From Gonatopus flavifemur (taxonomy: Eukaryota; Arthropoda; Insecta; Hymenoptera; Dryinidae), in the NCBI GenBank assembly GCA_018340375.1, contig JAFFJZ010000003.1:51677006-51741005 (forward strand): DNA of 64,000 bases, in the 5' to 3' direction. Shown piece after piece: positions 33,196-46,361 of the stretch (positions are counted from its first letter, which is position 1; the number at the start of each line of letters is the position of its first letter). The translations under genes and the position numbers were made by a program. The notes below the pieces were generated by a model, which ran no database searches, was not told where the DNA came from, and was given only the letters and a program-made list of their open reading frames with translations.

Positions 33196-34075
33196 TTACA
33201 TTATCCTGTTATGTGAATCAGATTATAAAAATCATTAAATCATTATATAAAAGATATTTACTTGAATTTATTTTATTGAGTTTGATTTTTGAAAAATAAT
33301 ATAACAATATACTTTATATTTTTGAATTTTGTCACGGTTTTTGTTGTATAATAATCAATCACATTTTTAGTTATTGTAATTAAAATGATTATAACTTTTA
33401 ATAGTACGAAGAATCATGTATAAAAAATATATATATAAATCTATATTTTCATTTAAAATCTTTGTACAAATCTATAGTTGAGATTCTTCAAATAAAAATC
33501 TATAATTTTTCAGTTTTGATAAATAATGATTGTATCGTACGTCAATTATCAGAATGAATTAATACTCTACACATATATTTTGCAGTACCTGTACTGAAAT
33601 TCATGTATTCAATGACAGTTATGTTCCGATTTCCAAGTTCAATTTATTCTTTCACACTTGATGTCATCACTGTTGTTTTAATTACTCCACTCGTATAAAT
33701 TAAGTACACTAATCGTATTTTATATATTTCAGTTATCGATAGAAAATGTACAGTAAAAAAAAACTTATATTACACAATCAATCAAAAAAACACAAACAGT
33801 TCTATATATCATATTTTTCAGTCAAAGTTTCTGTAGATCAAAATGTGGTTGTCTTTTGCAGATCATTGTATAAAAACAGTATTAAAGTAACTCCTTTTCA
33901 ATTTTTTTTCTTTTTTCATACAGAATTTAAACCACTATCCTTTAGTATAGTAAGTGACGAAAATGAAATATCTAATTACAAAAAGATGAAAATATTTACA
34001 ATTAAAACGATGTGAATCAGAAACAAAAATGTAATATTAGATTTAATTTTAATGAAAATGTGAAGTTTGGCTCAA
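33196..34075. other. Convergent intergenic region between two genes
   Basis: AT-rich 3' flanks of the Asn-rich gene (+) and of ATP7 (-). No other coding signal was recognised. Confidence 0.45.
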
Positions 34076-37000
34076 TTATATGGGAGTCATATCGGTTTGA
34101 TTTTTTGTATCTTTTCGATAGCTCGCAAAATCTACAGTTAAATCAATTTCATCTGCTTCGTCCCCGAGAAGACGACCTTCTATGCCATCTTTTGTTCTTC
34201 CGAATAACCTGTGGTGGAACAAAAAAGAAATCATAAATTATTACATTATATACGATACTCGAAAATTAATTTTAATAAAATAAAAATAAATAACTAAATA
34301 AATCAGAGCCAGTTACCTTAATGAAGAGAAAGAAAACTTGTTCGAAGAAATGATTGTTTAGCGTTTTAGCTCAAAGCTGTTATTACATGATATCGTTAGT
34401 GTTAGAGAAAAATTTAGCAACATGGAAATGTTATTTCAACCATCCGAACTTCATCTGAGAATTTATATTCAAGTTATTACAAAATTGTTAGGAAAAAAAG
34501 CGAAAGGTTATTTTTACATATTATTGTTAGTATTCATCATTCTTGTATTGCTAATATGTAATGAATTCTTTTTTGTAATAAAAAGTTCTTTTCATAGCAA
34601 AATGAGAATGAATTCTATCCTTAATTGTTATCTCATACGCATTTTCTCTTCAAAGAAATAAAGTTACTTTTAAAAAGTAATTCTTAAAGCAAGAATAATC
34701 AGATTTATATACAAATCTCAAAAAAGATTATGCAAATAAAACATAAAATACATTTACCATAGTGTTATGCGTGTACATATAATTAAAAGCCAACACCAAA
34801 ATTAATAATTAGTTGGATCATCTGTAGAAAAATCAAGAAACATTTATTTCATAACATATTTATACACAATAAATAATCAAACAATGTGTATATCATGATC
34901 AGTTCTAAGTATTCAGTTCGTCCTAAGTACTGAATGATTTATGTACACTTATTTACAATATCAAAAAATCTAATGGCAGTACATTAGCTGACGATCATGT
35001 CCTTTTTTTTATACAAGAACAATTTATAAACACAACAAAATATTCATTTGATATCTATCAAAAACCAACAAACTAAGAAATCAACTATATGTTTGTTGAA
35101 ACAAAAAACATGTGACTCATTACATGATATTTATGTAACAAAGTATGAAATTAAAAATGAATTATTTTAATTGACAATCAAATACAAAGTGAGTACAAAA
35201 TACGAGTTATTTTTATATCATTTTGTTCTACAAATACGACCGATCACAATTCTGGCACCAAAAACATCATAGTAAAAAATATATACGGATGCAAATAATG
35301 CTTTATCGTGGAAAAGCATATATCGTCAATACGTATGACAGTGCACCAAAAAAAAGCATTGTCACCAATAAATTCAAGTGGTAGGATAAGTAGAAATAGA
35401 TGTAAATTCTGGGAGCAGTTCGCTCATCTGAGCATACCTCGATAAAGTAGATGTTGATCTATATAAATTTGGCATTATCGAATCGTCTAATCCTCGATGA
35501 AGAGAAATCGAATCAAGATCCATCATTCTTGCAGTTGAATGAGCGCTCATCGCTGCCTGATATTCAGGTGTTTCTAATTTAGCTCTTGTTGGTTTACGGT
35601 ATCTGTGAAAGATATAACAATTTCAATGATTAATTATCATTTTTCAGCGTGCAAGCAAAAATTAATACAATCAAAGATTAGTTCCCCATAAAGTTATTGT
35701 TACGGATTACGTCTGATAACGATCAACGTTTCCCTCAACAATTGATTTCGAAGTCATATATGTAACCCGCCAGATCAGTAATCACAACGATAAGCCAGGA
35801 AGAAAAGAAAAGAAATTGAGGAATTAGACACTTCTTAAAGGGATAGAAGAGAGAGAGGTCTACGTTGAGATACTTTACTGACAATGGAGCCGTTAATTTT
35901 ACTTTAGTTACCATCAAAGTGAGTTTCATTTTTAATTTGAAAAATAATGAACTGTAACAACACAAAAATTTAGCCATGAATACAATACGATAATACAATT
36001 TTTCCCACACCTGCACGGGAAGTTGATGTTTTCTGACCTATTTTTAGGGGAGAAAGTGCTGAATTCCAAGCGAATGTGTCACAGCGGGAGGAAAATATTT
36101 TCCGCACGCTCGCAGCGGGAGGAAAATACAAACTATCTTTTCGTTCTGAAATATGCATATGAATATTTTATATGCAATTAAACAGATGATTTTCACTTTC
36201 CTTGCAGTTGTGGGAAAAAATAGTATGTTCACCTCGGGGAGAAGTGGGAAATTTCCCCCCTTGATGAACAATATACTATTCTGAGGAATTTTTTTCAGAA
36301 TCTTCACATCGACCAATTTTGAAAACTTTCCACTGTCTCAACCTGAACTTGTCTCAACGTAGTCCACTCCCCCCTGCTAGTATTGGTATCGCACCAATCG
36401 TATTGGTAGACGATTCCTAACCAATTCCTTCCCCATTCGACGGTATGACAGTTCATAATCTTTCCTGTTGAAAAAGTTTGATAAATGTTGATACATTCTG
36501 ATAAATTCCTGCACAAAATCACATCGAAATCTCATAGAAATTTTCATTCTATACTTCTTTATGAAATTTTCCACAATGGCTTATAAAATCCTATAAAATC
36601 CAATTTTGTGCTTATCAACTCTCATAGCGGTATTATAAAATCTTATAAAGTCTCATGGATTCCACGTTTCAGTTTTTATGAGATATTTTCAATAGGATTT
36701 GTGTATGTTTTTTTTTCAACTGCACAGCGGAAAATTTTGTGTCACAGATGGTCTACTCAGAGGTTGTGTTAAAAACAACATAAAATTTTCGAATTGACAG
36801 ATTTTCAGTGTAAATTTCACATTTTCGTGTTGATTTGATGCATTTTTTGTGTGAATATTTATCATAAATTGCGAGTGGACTTCCTGGAACATACACGTGT
36901 GTTGAAAATACACAAAATTTTTCACTGTGTGTCAAGAATATAACAATTGAAACCAAAATGTGAGAGAATATTCTTTATAATACTTACAATTTCAACATTA

Positions 37001-40000
37001 AAGAACTACAAACAACAGACACCGAACTCAGTGCCATAGCTGCCGAAGACATCCAAGGTTCCAAAAATATTCCATAATGACTCAATACTCCAGCAGCTAT
37101 AGGTATACCAAATAAATTGTATACGCTGGCAAAAAGGAAATTCAATCTAATCCTCCTTACAGTTTTTCTTGATAAATCCAAAGAACCGATCACATCCAAC
37201 AGATCGTTCTAAAACAAATATAAATTAAAAATTTGTAGCCACATTTTTATGACACATTTATTAAAAATATTTCCAAAACGTGTCCTTCAAGGTGTTCCAA
37301 ATACCTTCATTAATATGATATCAGCCGCTTCTACGGCTACATCAGTCCCCGAAGATACAGCGATGCCGATATCGGCTTGAGCAAGCGCAGGACTATCGTT
37401 AACACCATCCCCTACCATAGCTACTCTAAAACCTTGGTCTTGCAAGTGCTGAATTTTTGCCACTTTGTGAGATGGGAGAACTTCTGCGAAAACTTTGCTT
37501 ATACCAACCTGTGATATCCGCGATAATTAATGATATGAAAAATAATAATTATTTACAAACAGATTATAAATTAATTAACCTGTCTAGCGATAGATGCAGC
37601 AGTTTTTCTGTTGTCACCGGTTAAAAGTATGACCTGCAGACCCATTTTCTTTAGCGTATAAACTGTAAGATGCGCTTCAGGTTTGACCGCATCGGCCACG
37701 CTAATCATAGCCACCAAAGTGTTATCGATGGCTACTAAAATCGCGGTACGACCCATTTCCTCTTCACACGTCATTCTCGTATCAACTTCTTGTGGTATGT
37801 TAACAGCGTTTCTTTGCATCCACTCTCTGTTGCCTATACAAACTTCGCGTAAATCACCATTTTCGGTCTGATCGGTACAATGATCGTTGGGAACCAAAAA
37901 CATTTGTAAGTTGACATTTTGTCTCTCCTGCGTGGTGCTCGTCAGAGGTAACATATCTACAGGCACATCATTCAAATCAAAAGTGCCCATACTCGTTTGT
38001 TGAGCTTGATTCAAATAGTTTATCACTTTTTCAGATTTCAATGCGGTTTTAACACTGTCTGTTATATGAGAAACTTTACATCTTATCCCACACCCGGCGA
38101 CGGCTTGAAAATTACTGCACAGCCCAGTACCGTCGTAATCTATGGTCTCTTTTATGTAACGAACAATCGCTGTAAACGAATATGCAAGTTTCATATAAAA
38201 AGTTATTGATAGTGGAGTTTCAAAATATCATCCTGACAAATACCTGATGCGATTGGATGTTCACTGTTCACCTCCGCAGTGCAAATGATCATCAATAATT
38301 CCGCGATGGAACATACTTTTTCATTAACGAATACGCTGATTCTAGTTACAGCGGGTAACCCTTGAGTCAACGTTCCAGTCTTATCGAATACAACACATTT
38401 CACTTTATGCGCAATTTCTAACGCTTCAGCGCCTTTGATCAAAATTCCATTCAAAGCTCCGATTCCTGTACCGACCATAACCGCCGTTGGAGTAGCCAAT
38501 CCCAAGGCACACGGACAAGCTATGGCTAGTACAGAGAGGGCAGTTTGGAAAGCGGATTGAAATATTCTTATATCGTTGCTAGTTTCGTGATGTACCCCAC
38601 CGTGGGTTAAAGGGAGATGATTTATGTTGGTATAACCAAGAGTAACCCATATCACGAAAGTTAAGAGAGATAAAGCTATGACGAGAGGTATGAAATAGCC
38701 AGCTATTTTATCAGCTAATTGTTGAATTGGTGCTTTGTGTGTTTGAGCTTCTTCCACTAATTTCACGATTTGCGCTAGAGTGGTGTGTTCTCCGGTATGC
38801 GTGGCGACTATCAACAACGGTCCGTCTTGATTTATCGAACCGCCAATAACAACGGAACCGACTTTCTTTGGTACAGGCATACTCTCACCGGTTATCAAAC
38901 TCTCGTCGCACGTTGATTGACCGGATAATACTTTGCCATCTACCGGAACTTTAGCACCCGGCACAACTTTCAATACATCACCACGTTGTACTAAATCTAC
39001 ACTGATCACACGTTCCGACAATATCCCGTTATTTGGTCCTAAAGAAACTAAAACTGCGTCACTCGCTTTTAGGGATAATAACTTTTGCAGCGCTTCCGAA
39101 GTTTTGCCCTGAAATACAAATATTTATTATAATCCCAAAAAGTGTGAAGTGTAGGGTAATTATCGATATTAAAAATTTACTTTGGCAATGTGCTCCAACC
39201 ATCTTCCTAAACTGACGAAGAGAAGCAACATCGGCGGGGTATCGAAGAACGTTTGTGGACTAGTATGTTCTTGCATTATCATAGCCACTAACAGTACCAA
39301 AATGGAAGCCACGTACGATATAGTGGTAGTCATTGAGATTAGAACATCCATGTTCAGGGTCCCATGTTTCACAGCTTTGTAGGCTTGAACGTAAAAATGC
39401 CAGCCTCCGAAAAACTGTAGAACAAAAAAAGAAACTGTTGAGCACGATTGCTCTGGAATAGAATAATCAAAATCTTCATGGTACATTGATAATTACTTGT
39501 ACAGGGGTGGAAAATAAAAACATGATTAAATTTTCCCAGGAGAGACCGGGTACTATACAACACATGTCTTCGTGTATTTTATTCCCCATAGACATCACTA
39601 ACATGAAATAAGTCATTCCTATCATACATGGCACTCCAAATATTAAGGATACCAAAAATGCGTTCCGCCATTTAATTATTTCTTTCCTGTAAAATATCAT
39701 ACATCATTTACAAACATATATCCAAGGTGAATACGAATATTCAAAAAATTCAATCCTCACTTTTGATCCAGATAATCTCTACTGTCCTTATCTTTGTTAC
39801 TAAACAGACTCGCTGAAAATCCTAATTTGTTAATACACTCGATAATATCACGGACACCAGTCTTCTCTGTATCATATCTAAATTTTCCACGACTTATACC
39901 AAGGGCGACTGCCGCCGAATAAACTCCAGGTAACTTCTTCACAGATGTCTCTATTTTGTTCACGCAAGACGCGCACGTCATTCCTAAAATCTAAATTCAC

Positions 40001-41936
40001 TTTGTTTAAAATTTCAAACATTTATCTACTCAGGATTATAAATTTGATGATTCTTTTTTTTTTGTCACCTTCAATTCAACTTGTCCCTCCTCGTTTTCAG
40101 TTTCTTCTATCAGAGTGGTGGGAAAGCCCAAGTCGGTGATGCTTGAAACAACGTCGTTTGGCGTGATTTTATCTGGATCGTATATCACTTCCGCTTTGGC
40201 AGCCATAAGACCTATTAGAATACTCCTAACTCCGTACAGTTTTTTACAGTGTTTTTCTATGGCCGCAACGCAAGAAGCGCAAGTCATGCCCTGCAACGAA
40301 TCACGAAACGTGATCATTCTACATTTATAACAAATGAAAATTATTATATATTTGAACCTTTATGTGTAGGAAACATTTAGCCAGATCCTGCTTTTGATTA
40401 ACATCTCCTCCTCCATTCTTTTGTATCAAATCTCCATTCTTAACGTCATTGTTGAGTGTCGTTGTCATGTTATGCGATTCTGCTGTATTTTTTCTAATTT
40501 GTCCATTTACTTCTTTCAGGAATGCGCTAAATCCCATATCTTCTATATATTCCGCTATTTGGTCTGCTGTAACATCTCCTTCGCTATAACATACTTTGGC
40601 CTCTTTGGATTCCAGATTGACGTTAATTTCTTTGATTCCTGGTTTGCCCGATATTACGCCTTCATTCAAAATAATGAGAGGAAAAATTATTCATTGCGTA
40701 TAAATTGAGATATATGATTTCTTACCTGTAATGTTTTTGACACAAGACATGCATGTCATCCCGTCAATATGGATACTGCATGTACTGGATACTGGAATCA
40801 ATGATTTATTCCTGTCGTTGTTGGAAGACAGTGTGGTTAAATGAGCAGTGAATCCCATATCCTCAATCGCGTCTCTCAATTCTTCGGGTGTGATTTCATC
40901 AATTTTATACTCGATACAACCAAGTTTATTATTCAGATCTACGTTAATATTAACTACACCTTGTCGACTTCCGATTGTACTTTCGATGTTTTTCACACAA
41001 CTCTGACAACTCATACCTTCGATACCGATACGAATTTCAGATATTCCGATGGATTTTTGATTTTGTGCCTCAGAAATTTGGGCCACTTGTCTCGTGTTCT
41101 TGGAATCATCATCGTTCCCTTCCCTAAAATTCAAAATAATGGTCATTATTCGTGTGTTTCTTAATAGACTCCTTCAGTTTAAATTGCGGGGAAGCTTAGA
41201 TTTATTGGAAAATTCATTTAGGTTTATTTCCTGCGCTTCATTATTTTTAATAACGTTCATAAAAATTTGTTGGTTACGGAATAAGAATCTTTTTGAAAAC
41301 TTCTTCATGTGGTTGGAAAATTATTCCCTCTGCATCAATCGTTGTTTGGAACTATCGTATTCCGTTACGTCATTTAATATCGTCATCTGATTTATAGGAA
41401 GTATCGAAGGAAACAGATGATAAATAATAAGATGATCTACTCTGTTTGATACGGAAGATAACATGATTGTGGGTTTTGTTTTAAATCCTTGATGAGAATT
41501 GTTAAAAAATGATTGAGAATACTTTTTCAATGCTATATTTATGCACGCAAATGAGAGTTGAATGTGAATCAATGACCTGTGAAAAATAAATGGTGAAAAA
41601 AAGATTTCCAATCAATGCATTATATAACTGAAATTATTGAATTTTATTTATGAAATTGGAATAAATGTCATGCATTTCAAGCTAAAAATAGTTTGCTTCT
41701 ATAATTAAGAAGATCGATTAAATCAACTTTGACTAATCTATAAAATAAATTCAAATGCATCTTTGGATGGAATTTCATGATTTTATGATAACGCAGATAT
41801 AGAAGGAGGTTTAGAATTGAAAAGATTAACCTAAACAACACACGATAACATGAAACTTTTAATTGATGAAATTTACCTACCACAAAGTTTCGTTATTTTG
41901 GCTAAGGAGAGGTGTTTTCTCTTCGCTTTTTTTCAT
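34076..41936 (-). CDS. ATP7: Copper-transporting P1B-type ATPase (ATP7-like)
   Basis: Thirteen exons, all GT-AG and phase-consistent, in coding order: 41936-41881, 41123-40726, 40659-40358, 40290-40069, 39990-39761, 39686-39497, 39414-39181, 39108-38244, 38169-37580, 37508-37305, 37208-36988, 35602-35438, 34208-34076. They give 1,269 residues. Four N-terminal metal-binding domains show GMxCxxC (Cys pairs at 58/61, 143/146, 256/259, 332/335). Further on are [20 protein letters not shown], the actuator TGES (617-620), the channel motif CPC (742-744), the phosphorylated DKTGT (Asp786), SEHP (826-829), TGDN (1016-1019) and GDGVND (1062-1067). All key residues of a working Cu(I) pump are present. 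Such proteins load copper into secretory enzymes at the trans-Golgi and export excess copper. The tiny first exon encodes [19 protein letters not shown]; its dileucine-like PLL could act in sorting. Four copper domains instead of the vertebrate six fits insects. The last two coding exons are inferred from splice phase. Confidence 0.92.
35374..35602 (-). other. Alternative 3' exon of ATP7 by read-through of the last donor
   Basis: If the donor at 35437 (GAG followed by GTATGC) is not used, the frame continues through [20 protein letters not shown] to a stop at 35374-35376. The spliced form instead ends [20 protein letters not shown] and continues to 34076. Both are open and in phase, so two C-termini are possible. 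Confidence 0.5.
36722..36938. mobile_element. MITE in the largest internal ATP7 intron
   Basis: CACAGCGGAAAATTTTGTGT pairs with ACACAAAATTTTTCACTGTG. The interior holds more TGTGTTNAAAANAACA-like words. It lies within intron 35603-36987, which also carries a duplicated CAGCGGGAGGAAAATA near 36086 and 36114. Confidence 0.75.
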
Positions 41937-43033
41937 TATGCAATACTGAATTTTACGTAGTGTAACGTGCGGATATTGATTGAATTTATCAACACCACAT
42001 TTCCTCTATTTCACTGATAGATATAAGAGAGTTGATACAGCACAACCAAAATGTTCTGATATTTTACTTGGAGTATTTTATCTTTAACGGACAGATAATA
42101 TTTCCATTGATAGTATAATCGCTGATACTTGCGCACGAGTGCGCGTGAACCACTGTTAAAAACAAGTTGCATATTCACCTATGATAATCAAAGATTGAAT
42201 AATTTAGACTCAACAGTTTAAGAGGAAAAGTTTGGAAAAAATGCAACATTTATAGGTTTTCACCAATGTAATTCCTGTGATTTGAAAGATTCATATTAGA
42301 GGTCAAAAGTACAGGATTATATGAAGTAAGAATATAGGGACAATCAACGGATATGTTATTAGAAGAACGATCTATGTATTTAAAATATCTTTTTTACTAT
42401 CGCATAAAAATAATAAAATTTTATAATTGTTTTTGTTTCGCGATTTAGATTTGAGATATTTCTTTCAAATTCATCTTAAAATTTACATCAGTTTTTGTTA
42501 ACAATTGGCAGTATGAAGAACAATAAAATTGAAAACAGCTTCCGTGTTCAACTCAGTATGATGTCCAGTTATTGATGTTTATCATCGTTCTATTTTACCT
42601 AATTTTATAGATGCGTATTTTTTATTTGAAGAGTGCAGAAGAGAGAGATTACCTCCTAAAGTATCTAAATTTACCTGTTTTTTTTTATTTAATTGAATAC
42701 TGATTTATTTATCTGTGTGAATAATAAGAATAACGACAAAGAAACGAAATCACTAATCTTATGATTTTGTGATATGCCACTACAACATGACCTAGAAACT
42801 TCCTTCGAATATCTGCAGTTGAATGTACATGATATATAAATAAATAGTGTATACACAACTGGCGATATCTCTTTCACTGTAAATATATAGATATATTTTA
42901 TATGGCACACAGAAATATAGAGGAAAATATTTTCTAGGGCTTCGCACGAGATTCGTGTCAAAGAAAAATAAAATAGTTACCAATAATTATTCAAATCTCT
43001 TGAAATATTAAGATGATCAAAATAATTTGAAAG
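41937..43033. other. Upstream region of ATP7
   Basis: AT-rich. It should contain the 5' UTR and promoter of ATP7. I cannot point to a specific element; neither metal-response TGCNCNC clusters nor a TATA box stand out. Confidence 0.4.
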
Positions 43034-43293
43034 TACACGCAGAGAAAAGTTACCTAAAAAATTACTACACTTTACAGTAGAGTAGGGACAAAATCACATT
43101 TTAGGGTTATGTATTATATTTTGTCATTAAGATTACTATACTTTCTAGTGAAGAGTGACAGAATTATGTCATTTATTGATAGGAAGTATAGTAATTTTAA
43201 TGACAAAACATCATACATAACCCCAAGATGTGATCTTGTCCCTACTTTACTGTAAAGTGTAGTAATTTTTTAGGTAACTTTTCTCTGCGTGTA
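43034..43293. mobile_element. 260 bp hairpin MITE, TACACGCAGAGAAAAGTT ends
   Basis: TACACGCAGAGAAAAGTTAC mirrors GTAACTTTTCTCTGCGTGTA. Pairing extends inward for more than 100 bp (AAATTACTACACTTTACAG, CATAACCC, TGACAAAA). A diverged relative lies at 53968-54274. Confidence 0.9.
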
Positions 43294-44475
43294 CAAAATG
43301 GAATCCACGGAATGAGGTGGAACCTTGATCATTCGAACAAAATTAGCAGAGATATGTGTCGAAATATGCAACGAGACCTGCATCGAGACTGATATCGAGA
43401 TTAGTTCCGAGGCTGAGAGAATATCTTTGTTATCCTCTGCGACGAAATTGGAATTCCATGTGATTTTGTTACATCTAAGATAGAAGCTTGATACCGTTCA
43501 AAAGTTTTATGTCTCAAATTTTTATAACGGTAAATATAGATCATTTTTCAATTTAAGACGAGAGTCTCGCGCGAAGCCCTAATATTTTCAGTTATCACTA
43601 CATGGGAGAAATCTTTAAATAAATCAATTGTATTTTTAGGAAAACGACCTTAACTCTTGCATATAGTGTTGAATGTGAGAATATAATAACTCACATATAC
43701 GCTCAAATCCATATTTTCAAATAACATCAGAACTTATGTGAAAATGCATAATAAAAATCTCAACATTAATTATGGAACAAACAAGTATTCGGTAAGGAAT
43801 TCTGTAATAATTCACCTTGAATATACACTGAGAAAAGTATTTATTTATAGTCAACAAGATTTGTTAATAGTTATTATAACAAATCCCATATTTGCTTACG
43901 GGGAAATAAATATTGAGTTGTTATCATCCAGCGTCATATTTGAGATCATTTTTTGTATCAAATCCATATTTGCTAACTATTAACAAACCGTGTTTTTGTG
44001 TGAAATTCCTGTTTTATAATTCTCAAACTTGGGAATGTACATCAAAGCATTGTTAGATTGCCTGAATGTGATATGAGGTTGAGGAAATTGTCGCATAATT
44101 TGCTTTGAATATTCGTGAGAATAAGCCAAATCAAACAAAATTGGAATAACAATCTGGAATTAATCAAATGAAATGATGAATTATGCGGGAGAATATTATC
44201 ACTGTTAGAAAAATATGTCTTAAATTTAATGATAATTATTATAAAATTTTTTGCAGAATATTCTATTAGATTTAACAATGTATTTTATAATAAAAATTGT
44301 GTATTAAATTCAATAACTGTTACGAATTTTTGCCAAAATACAAAAAAAAATTCAGATTGGAAATTTGATTTATCACTAAATTTCTTCACGCTTCGTGAAT
44401 TTTATGTTCTCGAGATTCCTCTAGAGTGAGTTTGTAATCATCAATGTAAGTCAGGCAATTGAAGCACAAAGTTTT
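43294..44475. other. Gene-free AT-rich intergenic DNA
   Basis: No coding, RNA or clear inverted-repeat structure was recognised apart from short ACTGAGAAAAG-type motifs near 43827, which are also MITE ends elsewhere. Confidence 0.4.
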
Positions 44476-44560
44476 GTGACCTAACGGGGAATCGAACCTG
44501 CTTTCCTACCTAACCTAACCTATTACGACCCAACGCTTCAACCACCTCGACTACATCACG
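44476..44560 (-). repeat. tRNA-like sequence, probable SINE head
   Basis: On the minus strand a box A-like TAGTCGAGGTGGTTGAAGCG is followed about 40 bases later by a box B-like GGTTCGATTCCCC. The 5' GTGA pairs with the 3' TCAC as a degenerate acceptor stem. The middle holds a CCTAA-rich tract. The arms are too degenerate for a functional tRNA. A similar structure lies at 63302-63392, supporting a tRNA-derived SINE. Confidence 0.6.
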
Positions 44561-45799
44561 ATTGAAGAAACCGATTGAGAAATACGATGTGGTTTTAGAT
44601 ATCATATATGCTGACGTCATGACATCATACATGTAATAGGATTCTATTACAAAAAATTCATGAAAAAGTGAAATTTCATAAAAAAAGTTGTAAATCCCAG
44701 AATATTATTGATTTTGAAATGCACTTATGAAATTTCATAAGAATTCTTATATTAAATTCAAGAAATTTTCTAACAGTGATTATAAAGTTGAACAAACCGA
44801 ATGAAAAGTTATGGTGAAATATTTTAATAATTTCGTAGGAAAATTCAGCCTACAAGACTGTCTCTCATATTCTTTCCGGATAAAAAGGATTTCTGGAAAC
44901 GCAAGAAAATTTTCAATGTTCCATGGTTATACATATATATACACAACTATATATTCTGCTGCAATATAGATCGAGAGTCAAATCAAATTCAAGGTGTTCA
45001 TGTCAAATCAAATTTCTTAATTATTAACAAATCTGTGTTTGAGAGGAAAGAATCGTATACACATTGGGAAACTGAATTATTGTATTGAAATTTAATTTGA
45101 AATTTGAGTCAATCAACCATTCTTTTCTCCATATTCTTAGTTTACTAGTATTTATCTCATGAAAATCTTGTACTTATCAAACCGTCTATTTGTAAATTAG
45201 GAATCGTTTATTACTTGAGGGAAAAATAAAATCATTCACATGAAATAAATGGACTAAATGAACGATTTGTTTGTTCTGAATGTCACATAAAATCAATCGT
45301 ATGTATGCCAATTATGATAATTATTGACAATTACCATATTTATTCATAATTAATGAATATTTTTGAACAGACGCCAAATAAATATATTCATTTAATATAA
45401 GTAAACTCTTCTCTCAGTGTATTATTCATTAGAAACGAAAGAAAAATTGTTCAATTCCATCACATGTTCGACTGAAAGAATGTTTTTTGAATGATTAGAG
45501 ATATTATTCATGAAGATCTATTTTTCATTTTCTTATGATTCATTTCTTTGATCTGAAGTGAAACACAATTGCTCGTATAAAGAGATAAAAATTGATAAAA
45601 TAAAATTAATGTTTACTTCCGTTCCGGTAGAAAGCTGATACGAGCAGAATTGGAATTAGTTATTTATGTGAAGATTCGTCGGTTTCTTTCTGTTGCAAGT
45701 TAGTTACCGTACACCGAGGGAAAGGATTTGGTTTAATAATTGATAGCTAGGAAATTTAGTCACTTTGAATGAAAATTCAGTCAAAACAACTCAATTTTA
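44561..45799. other. Gene-free AT-rich intergenic DNA
   Basis: Nothing coding was recognised. TAAATATATTC/GAATATAT-like words near 45330-45400 suggest MITE debris. Confidence 0.4.
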
Positions 45800-46077
45800 C
45801 ACTGGGAGAAAAAATTTCCAGGAATGCGCTGGAAGAAATAATGACTTATACCAAGAAAATATATTCTTGAATATTTTTAAGAATTCCCGAATGCAGTTGA
45901 TATGTTGTGGAGCCAAGAGAAATTTTCTTGAATCAAGAACATATTTTCTCAATTCAAGAAATCTATGCTTGGTTCCAGAAAAAATCCCTTCCATCAAAAG
46001 AAAAGATTTTTGGAGAAATGAAACTCTTGTAACAAGAAAATATGTTGTTGATGATAGTAATTATTTCTCTCAGCGTG
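45800..46077. mobile_element. MITE, CACTGGGAGAAAAAATTT ends, TTCTTGAA words
   Basis: CACTGGGAGAAAAAATTT mirrors AATTATTTCTCTCAGCGTG. The interior repeats TTCTTGAATCAAGAA, AATTCAAGAA and CAAGAAAATATATTC words. It is mostly open in one frame (45765-46136), which I attribute to low complexity, not coding. Confidence 0.7.
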
Positions 46078-46361
46078 ATAAAAGATTTAGTTCACTAGTC
46101 GCAATGAAATACTTCATGGATTTGAATAAAGTTTGATCAAATGAATTAAATAGCCGTTTTCATTGATGAAATATTTTTTAGCATATTGAGGAGTTATAAC
46201 AGGGTGGAAAGCTGAAAGAATTCTCGAAGAAATACCAAAAACTCGACCTACTTTTCACCTTCTCATGGGACGGAATCGTTACTTTGTCGGAGGTGGGATC
46301 AGTATTTTTTCCCGTAAGGTATTGGTCCAAAAATCATGATTCGGAATACATCAGCATATAC

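Noticed and set aside
44500..44520. CCTAACCTAACC as telomeric TTAGG repeat
   Set aside because: Only about three irregular units within a tRNA-like element; far too short for an interstitial telomere.
45765..46136. 123-codon plus-strand frame
   Set aside because: It coincides with a MITE made of TTCTTGAA words; the openness follows from the low complexity.
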